From assembly GCA_046047495.1 (NCBI GenBank), contig JBJOHV010000082.1, positions 1 through 56,034 on the forward strand: DNA of 56,034 bases. Direction: 5' to 3'. Of the stretch, positions 50,060 through 56,034 are shown one piece after another. Source of the stretch: NORP240 sp046047495 (GTDB taxonomy: Bacteria > Pseudomonadota > Gammaproteobacteria > Pseudomonadales > Pseudohongiellaceae). A program made the position numbers and the translations under genes. The notes beneath the pieces were generated by a model. It searched no databases. It worked only from the letters and a program-made list of their open reading frames with translations, and was not told the DNA's origin. Positions within the stretch are counted from its first letter, which is position 1, and each line of letters opens with the position of its first letter.

Positions 50060-50169
50060 GACAGTCTCCGTACCCTGTGTGGTGCGACAGCGATGGAGTC
50101 TAGCAGCAATCGTGGGGACAAACTAACCATTGCTGGCGGCGGTCGCGCCAGTCTCTATAATGTCAAACC

Positions 50170-51414
50170 ATGAAGACCGACCAGACAGTGGATTTTGACA
50201 TCGTGATTGCCGGTGGCGGCATGGTGGGCGCGGCCCTGGCCTGTGCCCTGACCGGCAAGGGATTGAGTATTGCCGTGCTGGATGCCCGGGCTTTTTCTGC
50301 CGACGCCATTGCCGCCCGCCAGCTGCAGCCAGGGTTTGATCTGCGGGTCAGCGCCATTGCGCCGCTCAGCAGGGACCTGTTCATAAAACTGGGCATCTGG
50401 GATGCCATGACAGCCATCCGGGTAAGCCCCTACCAGCGCATGCAGGTTTGGGACGGGGACGGCACAGGGGCCATCGACTTCCATGCCGAAGATGTCCAGC
50501 AGACAGAATTGGGATTCATCATCGAAAACTCGGTCATACTGGCTGCGCTTTATGAGCGGCTCCTGGCGCTGCCGGATGTGACTGTGATCGCCCCGGCACA
50601 GGTGGAGCGTCTGACATGCCTGCCGGGCCTGAACGATCCCTTTGCGGCAAGAGCCATCGTCCACAGCACCGACGGACAGTCCTGGCGTTGCGCGTTGCTG
50701 GTTGCCGCCGACGGCCCCGACTCCAGGGTGCGGCAGTTGGCCGGCTTTCGCACCCGTGAGTGGGACTACAAGCACCATGCCTTAGTGACCACTGTGTGCA
50801 CGGACTTGCCCCATCAGGGAACAGCATTGCAGCGTTTCATGACCGATGGGCCATTGGCGTTTCTGCCATTGCAGGGACCTCCGGGCGAAGCCGGGAATTA
50901 CTGTTCCATCGTCTGGTCCACCGTTCCGGCACGGGTGCAGGAATTGCTGGCCATGCAGGACACCGAGTTCGCCAGTGCGCTGGCTGCCGCCATCGAACAC
51001 CGGTTGGGAGACATTCAGTGGGTTGGAACGCGCGGCAGTTTTCCCTTGCGACAGCGCCATGCAGTTGACTATGCGAAGGACAATATCGTATTGGCCGGTG
51101 ATGCCGCCCATACCATTCATCCTCTGGCGGGGCAGGGTGTCAATCTGGGCCTGCAGGACGTGGGAGCCCTGGCGCGTGAGATTGACCGGCAAGTGCAGCG
51201 GGGCCGACCCGTCAATGATCCTGCCATGCTCGGACGCTATCAGCGTCAGCGCAGCGGTCACAACCTCATGATGATGTTAATGATGGAAGGTTTCCAGCAT
51301 TTTTTTGCCCAGCAGTCTCTGCCGCTACGCTGGATACGCAATGCCGGTTTGTCCGGTGTGGACAGGCTGCCGCTTATCAAGAACCAACTGATCCGGCAGG
51401 CAGCGGGCTACTGA
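50170..51414 (+). CDS. ubiI: Ubiquinone-synthesis FAD monooxygenase UbiI (VisC)
   Basis: A 414-residue protein. FDIVIAGGGMVGAALACALTGKGLSIAVLD gives the FAD GxGxxG; GDAAHTIHPLAGQGVNLGLQDV is the second FAD motif. DLRVSAIAPLSRDLFIKLGIWDAM is typical of UbiI/VisC, the C5-hydroxylase of ubiquinone synthesis. Same family and strand as ubiH but separated from it by 1.04 kb. The stop overlaps the converging TetR gene by 7 bases. Confidence 0.92.
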   Translation: MKTDQTVDFDIVIAGGGMVGAALACALTGKGLSIAVLDARAFSADAIAARQLQPGFDLRVSAIAPLSRDLFIKLGIWDAMTAIRVSPYQRMQVWDGDGTGAIDFHAEDVQQTELGFIIENSVILAALYERLLALPDVTVIAPAQVERLTCLPGLNDPFAARAIVHSTDGQSWRCALLVAADGPDSRVRQLAGFRTREWDYKHHALVTTVCTDLPHQGTALQRFMTDGPLAFLPLQGPPGEAGNYCSIVWSTVPARVQELLAMQDTEFASALAAAIEHRLGDIQWVGTRGSFPLRQRHAVDYAKDNIVLAGDAAHTIHPLAGQGVNLGLQDVGALAREIDRQVQRGRPVNDPAMLGRYQRQRSGHNLMMMLMMEGFQHFFAQQSLPLRWIRNAGLSGVDRLPLIKNQLIRQAAGY

Positions 51415-52091
51415 AGGTCCAGGGTCGATCGGCGTTGTTGTATTCCGACTACCTGATGTCTGATCATTTCCTGCAGGATTGCGTCCACATCGGCCTCCAG
51501 CTGCAGGGAGCAGCTTTCCGGCCAGCCCTGACAACCGACGGCCGCCTGTATGGAACCGGAATCCTTGAGTATCACCAGACCATGGAGCTGGGTCCATGCC
51601 AACAGGGCGGAATTCACCACCATGGTGTCCGTGCAGCGGACTTCATACTTCTGATAAACGCCCAGGATCAGCCCGCGCAGGCGGTTGATGGTTCGACAGG
51701 ACAGGTGCAGAAATTCTGAATTCGGAACCGGGCTGCCGGTAATGAACGGACTGAACAGCACCGCGAAGCAGGCAGGGCTGCGCCGGGAAAACGCATAATA
51801 GGCGCTGTACATTTCCTCAAGTCCGGCTTCCGGGTCAGCCGTGTCGGTACAGTTCTCATCAAAATAGTCGTTGAGTGCCTCAAACGCCCGGGTCTTGATG
51901 GCCAGCATCAGGGCGTGCTTGTCGGGAAAATGGTTGTATACCGCAGAGGGAGTGACTCCCACCTCCTTGGCCAACCGCCGCAGACTCAACTGATCGACCG
52001 ATTCTTTTTCCATCAGTGCCATGGCGACATCGAGCAACGCCTGTTTGACATTGCCGTGGTGATAAGGATGTTCGGCCGTTGGTTCTGCCAT
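51408..52091 (-). CDS. TetR-family repressor
   Basis: About 227 residues from ATG 52091, which has AAGCGGAG upstream; the frame is open beyond. The DNA-binding HTH is YHHGNVKQALLDVAMALMEKE, then QLSLRRLAKEVGVTPSAVYNHFPDKHALMLAI. The ligand domain carries a C-terminal TetR_C form with SACFAVLFSPFITG-like helices. It is the last gene in the operon with the DUF1302 protein, the LolA-like protein and the RND exporter, and probably controls it. Inducer unknown. Confidence 0.9.
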   Translation of the reverse strand: MAEPTAEHPYHHGNVKQALLDVAMALMEKESVDQLSLRRLAKEVGVTPSAVYNHFPDKHALMLAIKTRAFEALNDYFDENCTDTADPEAGLEEMYSAYYAFSRRSPACFAVLFSPFITGSPVPNSEFLHLSCRTINRLRGLILGVYQKYEVRCTDTMVVNSALLAWTQLHGLVILKDSGSIQAAVGCQGWPESCSLQLEADVDAILQEMIRHQVVGIQQRRSTLDLQ

Positions 52092-52122
52092 TTCGATGAT
52101 CTCCGCTTGTAGTAGGCTACGC

Positions 52123-53520
52123 TCAGCGTTGGAAACTGTAGCGCAATTGCAGTTGCACAACATCATTGTGGCGGAAATTGTATAGCAGGGAATCCGGATC
52201 GGCACTGTAATCCACCCACATCAATCCCAGATCCAGGTTGTCGGTCCAGTCATATTCAAGGGACAACCGCGACACCTGACCCTGACCCTTAGTAAGGCGG
52301 TTCCACACACCCATCAGGGTGACCCGCTCGTTCCAGCCGGTCCAGCGAAAGCGCAGCCCCAGGCTCAGCTGATCATTGTCGGCAAACGCCGAATCGGTGA
52401 AATTCAGAATCTGCACGGAATCCAGCTCCGCACTGAGGGTCAGGTTTGCAAAGCCGGCGTATTCCGCTCCCAGGGCGGCCAACCACTGGTTGGCGTCCTG
52501 CCAACCCTCCAATCGGATCACGTTGCGGATCTGGTCCGGCGTGACGGGCCGATTGAAATGCATACCGGTCTCTGCAAACAGCAGCCAGGCACCATCGACC
52601 CGATTTACCGACATTCCTGCCATCTGCACCCGTTGTTGCGCCAATTCCACCACCGGCAGCAGCGGCTCGGAGACATCGATGCGATTCAGGCTCAGGGAAT
52701 TGTGATTGAAGTCGCCGGCGACAAACTGGACATCGCCGCTGGCATAGTGGCGGGATGCACGCAGAAACCCTTCCCAGGGATTGCCCGGTTCCCGGCGGTC
52801 GATGACGGTGGCGGTGCCCCGCAAAGGCAGCAGCTGGTCAAACTCATCGCCGGCCGGAGCCATGTCGTCGAAGCCGGCGTCATATGTCAGAACCCCATCC
52901 ACCACCCAGGCGCCGCGATTGGTGCTGACCAGTAATGCGGGCACCTGCAAACGCAGATCCTCCAGGTCCTGCTGGCCTATGGTGAACTGATCCTCCCGGT
53001 TGATGACATCGGTGATGCGCAGGAACTCTGCCATCCCCCAGCCCAGGATCTGGTTACCTGCCTTGACATACAGGCCATTCTGAAACCGTCGTTCCAGGTA
53101 TAAGTCACGCACTTCGAAACGGTTGCGGAACTCGCTGCGTTCCTCGTCGCTCCAGTTGGTGTCGTTCTCAAGGCCGTAGATGGCATCGTGATAGATCTTG
53201 CCGCTGATGCGAAAGCCCGTGTCGGCATTGATGCGCCAGTCCAGTTGGGTGAACAGGCTGGTCTCCACTTTGCTGAGTCCACGGTCTGTGCGACTGAAAG
53301 GTGGTGCGGGAGATTCATAGCCGTAGGCGAGTTTTTCAGAAACCCATCCCAGCAGGGACCAGTCGCGGGCTGCCGTGCCTGAACCGGGTCCGGCAGCCGT
53401 CGAAATATCGCCAAAGAAATCGTTCTGTGCGTGGGCGGGAGTGGACAGGACGAGCAGTTCCAGCAGCAAGATGATTGCGCAGGCAGGCCGGGCGAAGGGA
53501 CCGTCTGCAACTGTCAGCAT
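52123..53520 (-). CDS. Outer-membrane beta-barrel protein, DUF1302 type
   Basis: Start ATG 53520 has GGTGAG before it; TTG 53550 would overlap the previous stop. The product has about 465 residues with signal peptide (CAIILLLELLVLSTPAHAQ). Alternating beta strands dominate from residue 70 on, and the last residues LRYSFQR show the alternating aromatic pattern of an OM beta strand, but end in Arg instead of Phe. DUF1302 proteins are found with RND exporters and LolA-like proteins as here, often near lipid, sterol or aromatic degradation genes. Role: probably outer-membrane channel for a hydrophobic compound. Confidence 0.82.
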   Translation of the reverse strand: MLTVADGPFARPACAIILLLELLVLSTPAHAQNDFFGDISTAAGPGSGTAARDWSLLGWVSEKLAYGYESPAPPFSRTDRGLSKVETSLFTQLDWRINADTGFRISGKIYHDAIYGLENDTNWSDEERSEFRNRFEVRDLYLERRFQNGLYVKAGNQILGWGMAEFLRITDVINREDQFTIGQQDLEDLRLQVPALLVSTNRGAWVVDGVLTYDAGFDDMAPAGDEFDQLLPLRGTATVIDRREPGNPWEGFLRASRHYASGDVQFVAGDFNHNSLSLNRIDVSEPLLPVVELAQQRVQMAGMSVNRVDGAWLLFAETGMHFNRPVTPDQIRNVIRLEGWQDANQWLAALGAEYAGFANLTLSAELDSVQILNFTDSAFADNDQLSLGLRFRWTGWNERVTLMGVWNRLTKGQGQVSRLSLEYDWTDNLDLGLMWVDYSADPDSLLYNFRHNDVVQLQLRYSFQR

Positions 53521-53546
53521 CTTTCTCACCTGCCCAGGGATGCGGG

Positions 53547-54380
53547 TCAATCCAGTCCCCGCTGCATGTATTCCGTGGTGAACATGTCGTCGGACAGATC
53601 GGTATTGTAATTGACATTGTCGATCTGCAGGACACTGGCATGTTCCTGGGTGTCATTGCGGGTGGATATGATCTGCAGGCGCCGGGTGGTCCAGATTCCG
53701 TCGAGCTGCACCATGTCGCTGGCTGTCAGGTACTTGATGCGGTTGCCGCGCAATTCCCAGTACTGGCCCCGCAACTGCAAAAAGTTGTCCTTGCGCACCC
53801 ACAGATGAATACGGGAGTAGCCGGTCGACTCCTCGGCCCGTGCCTTGAATTCGGCCTTTGGTGTGGCTTCGATATGCCAGGTGTCATGGCCGTCCACCAT
53901 CACGCTTTCATTGATGAAGCGATAGTCGAACCAATCCACTTCCAGGCCGTTGATATCCGCATAGGTGAAATCGCTACCCATGAAGGAATCCGAGGTATCG
54001 CTGGTTGCGATGCGCCTGACCCGTTGCAGGGAGGGCAGGTAAAGCCAGGAATCATCGTCGGTCTCGGGATCATCCCAATCGAAATTCAGATAGGCCGTGC
54101 CCCGGATGTCAGCCGGTGAATCGAACAGGGAGAGGGTCTTGCTGTCGGCACCATAGTCCTTGCGATACACCCGCAGTGTGCGGGTCCGTTGACGATCGCG
54201 CCGATCGATCAAAATCAAGGTGTAATCGGCCACGGCGGTTTCCCCATCCTCGGGATTGGCAACACGCTCGACGATATCGGCGGCACTCAACGGCCCGGTC
54301 TGGGCGATGGCGGCATTGCCCAGCTGCAATAAGAACAGGCCAAGCAGCAGGCGGGGGGCGAATTGGATCAGGAGATTCAT
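53547..54380 (-). CDS. Outer-membrane lipoprotein-sorting protein-like (LolA-like)
   Basis: 277 residues; the start ATG 54380 overlaps the RND stop by four bases (ATGA). A signal peptide (LLLGLFLLQLGNAAIAQ) is followed by a LolA/LppX-like fold: PEDGETAVADYTLILIDRRDRQRTRTLRVYRK, then DDSWLYLPSLQRVRRIATSD and FMGSDFTYADINGLEV. This is the family that accompanies RND hydrophobe exporters. It is expected to carry a hydrophobic compound across the periplasm. It is the second gene of the operon. Confidence 0.87.
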   Translation of the reverse strand: MNLLIQFAPRLLLGLFLLQLGNAAIAQTGPLSAADIVERVANPEDGETAVADYTLILIDRRDRQRTRTLRVYRKDYGADSKTLSLFDSPADIRGTAYLNFDWDDPETDDDSWLYLPSLQRVRRIATSDTSDSFMGSDFTYADINGLEVDWFDYRFINESVMVDGHDTWHIEATPKAEFKARAEESTGYSRIHLWVRKDNFLQLRGQYWELRGNRIKYLTASDMVQLDGIWTTRRLQIISTRNDTQEHASVLQIDNVNYNTDLSDDMFTTEYMQRGLD

Positions 54381-56034
54381 GCGGATTTTGGGTCCTTGTC
54401 ATCGATCCAGTACAGGATGGCTGGCAGAAACAGCAGGTCGGCCAATAGTGCCATAAACATGATGATCGCACCAAACAGCCCGACCTGGATGATCGTGACG
54501 AAATTGGCGAAGGTCAGCACACTGAAGCCAAGCACCAGCACCACCGAACTGAATACCACGGCGCGGCCGGATTCGTGCATCGCCTTTTCGATGGACTCCC
54601 GGGCGCTGTGCCCGTTCTTGCGCGAGGCCAGATAGCGGTTCATCACATGAATGGAGTCGTCCACCGCTATACCCATGGTCATGGCGCCCACCACCATGGT
54701 GCTGAGGTCGAGGTTTATGCCGGCCAGGCCCAGAATGCCCCCGGTCAGCAGGATGGGCAGGATGCTGGGGATCATGGACAGCACACCGTATTTGAATGAC
54801 CTGAACAGAACGATGAAGAAAAGGGAGATCACCAGCAGGGCGATGGTGAAGGACTGGACCATTCCGCGACCCGTGTACATGTCCTGGGCATTGAACAACA
54901 CCATGCCGCCGGTCAACAGCGGATCCAGCGCACTGTAACGTGTCTCCAGTTCGGACTTGATGATGTTCAGCTCGGCATCCATGGCGGATGCACGCATGTT
55001 CACGATGGGCACCGTCATGCGCAGATAGCGGTTGTCGAAATCCTTGAGATCGGACAAATCTTCATCCGTTCCCGAACTCTCATACAGCAGCAGAAATTGC
55101 GCCGCCATCTCCGGCGAGTCAGGCAGGCGCCTGAACGCAGGGTCATCACCGTTGAGTGCCTCGTTGACCTGCTTCAAAACATCCACCAGTGAATTGACGG
55201 CGCCCACGGAGTCCCGCTCTTCAAGCCAGGCCTGGAAGCTCTCCACCTGGCGCAGGAACTCAGGATCCTTGACGCCTTCGGGCACACCCGAATCCAGCAC
55301 CACCTCGATGGTCATGACGCCTTTGAAAATCTCATCGAAATAGTCGACATCCTGGCGAACCGGATTTTCCCGCTTGAACAGGTTGATGTAGTTGGTGTCC
55401 ACCCGCAGTGTGCTCAGGGAAAAAAATGAAAACACCAGCAATCCGAATCCGCAGACCAGAATGGTACGGCGATGTCGGGAGGTGAATTCAGGGATATAGC
55501 CGGTAAAACGGGTCACCAGACCCGTATTGATCACGGACTGGGTGCGGGCCGGCACCTGCCGGATATAGCTGAGCAGCGCCGGCAGGATGGTCAAGGCGCA
55601 AACAAACAATACCAGCGGACCGATGGCGCCCAGCAACGCGAAATCCCGGATAGGAGCGATGCGGGTAACCGAAAGGGCGTAGAAACCCGCCGAGGTGGTG
55701 ATTGCGGTGAACAGGGCGGGGCGCCAGATGGTCAATATGGTTTTGTGGGCGGCGGCCTGGGCATCCAGACCGTCGTTGCGGAAATGGTAGTACTCCACCA
55801 ACACATGCACAGCCACGCCGATGCCGATGATGATGAGCGTGGGCACCAGGGCTTCGTCCACGGTGGTATGGGGCAGGCCCAGGTAGCTCTGGATTTCCAG
55901 TACCGCCAACACTCCCACTCCGATCACCACCCAGGGCAGCAGGGCAGCGGTGACGGAGCGGAAACTCACCAGCAGCATCACCACCATCACCACTGCCATG
56001 AGAGGGATCAGCAGGCTGGTGTCCTCCTCCGCCA
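54377..56034 (-). CDS. RND/MMPL-family exporter, N-terminus cut by window edge
   Basis: The frame is open from base 56034 and no start is needed; the ATG at 55999 lies inside a membrane helix, so it is not the start. The visible 551 codons span the first RND membrane bundle (SRSVTAALLPWVV, then an IGIGVAVHVLVEYYHFR helix), a periplasmic domain (about 210-360) and the second bundle with GAMTMGIAVDDSIHVMNRYLASRKNGHSARE. Similar exporters are some 780-870 residues, so about 250-300 N-terminal residues lie outside. With the LolA-like and DUF1302 genes it forms an envelope export system. Confidence 0.9.
   Translation of the reverse strand, partial: AEEDTSLLIPLMAVVMVVMLLVSFRSVTAALLPWVVIGVGVLAVLEIQSYLGLPHTTVDEALVPTLIIIGIGVAVHVLVEYYHFRNDGLDAQAAAHKTILTIWRPALFTAITTSAGFYALSVTRIAPIRDFALLGAIGPLVLFVCALTILPALLSYIRQVPARTQSVINTGLVTRFTGYIPEFTSRHRRTILVCGFGLLVFSFFSLSTLRVDTNYINLFKRENPVRQDVDYFDEIFKGVMTIEVVLDSGVPEGVKDPEFLRQVESFQAWLEERDSVGAVNSLVDVLKQVNEALNGDDPAFRRLPDSPEMAAQFLLLYESSGTDEDLSDLKDFDNRYLRMTVPIVNMRASAMDAELNIIKSELETRYSALDPLLTGGMVLFNAQDMYTGRGMVQSFTIALLVISLFFIVLFRSFKYGVLSMIPSILPILLTGGILGLAGINLDLSTMVVGAMTMGIAVDDSIHVMNRYLASRKNGHSARESIEKAMHESGRAVVFSSVVLVLGFSVLTFANFVTIIQVGLFGAIIMFMALLADLLFLPAILYWIDDKDPKSA

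Noticed and set aside
55997..55999. ATG at 55999 as the start of the RND exporter
   Set aside because: The frame is open to the window edge and the residues before it continue a membrane helix.

Overview
This window reads as the chromosome of a free-living, probably marine, aerobic gammaproteobacterium. Several gene orders are typical of that class: zapA, 6S RNA and a 5-formyltetrahydrofolate cyclo-ligase in a row, with pepP and ubiH diverging from them, plus rlmJ, slyX, nhaR and the imuA/imuB/dnaE2 mutasome genes. GC content is high. Most genes start at ATG behind a clear AGGAGG-like site, and many products are exported by Sec, Tat or lipoprotein signals. I see no phage, integrase, transposase gene or CRISPR array, so this looks like core chromosome with niche-specific metabolic genes. 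The species cannot be named from the sequence alone.

Positions 1-6113 hold periplasmic quinoprotein oxidation: a PQQ dehydrogenase cut by the left edge, a tRNA-Thr, a lipoprotein, a YqaA-like membrane protein, a cold-shock gene with a long leader, and a second PQQ alcohol dehydrogenase paired with a diheme cytochrome c. Positions 6354-10239 hold an MscS channel, a Tat-exported DapA-like protein divergent from an MFS carrier, and slyX. Positions 10434-15832 form the most unusual block. Two tandem paralogues each fuse one c-type heme to a copper type II (PHM/DBM-like) monooxygenase domain, and a secreted protein of unknown function lies on each side.

Positions 15966-30090 are mixed: rlmJ, a MazG-like hydrolase, a dienelactone hydrolase, an SLC13 permease coupled to a one-domain voltage-gated cation channel with a Ca-type filter, a CoA-transferase, a quinone reductase, a membrane-anchored small heat-shock protein, an amidohydrolase, a DCC thioredoxin-like protein, an SDR, an NHL protein, a PilZ protein and small proteins. 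A CopA-like ATPase, a META protein, an unusual hydrolase/multi-TM protein and SirB2 follow.

Positions 35324-44570 carry an SOS mutasome that has been split: dnaE2 with its own LexA box, and imuA-imuB about 4 kb away on the other strand with a second LexA box. Stress and VOC-fold genes sit between them, one broken by an in-frame TGA. A palindromic element lies inside dnaE2 without breaking its frame. From 44763 to 51414 come a tiny membrane protein, ygfA, 6S RNA, zapA with a heptad-repeat tail, a ZapB-like gene, pepP, ubiH and ubiI. Positions 51408-56034 hold a TetR regulator and an operon for an RND exporter, a LolA-like protein and a DUF1302 outer-membrane protein, cut by the right edge.

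The themes are periplasmic redox chemistry using PQQ, heme c and copper, export or import across both membranes, and SOS mutagenesis. Gaps between genes are all under about 300 bases. The gaps 39009-39291, 6114-6353 and 27828-28064 show nothing I can assign; 46342-46560 is the divergent promoter region of the zapA and pepP genes.
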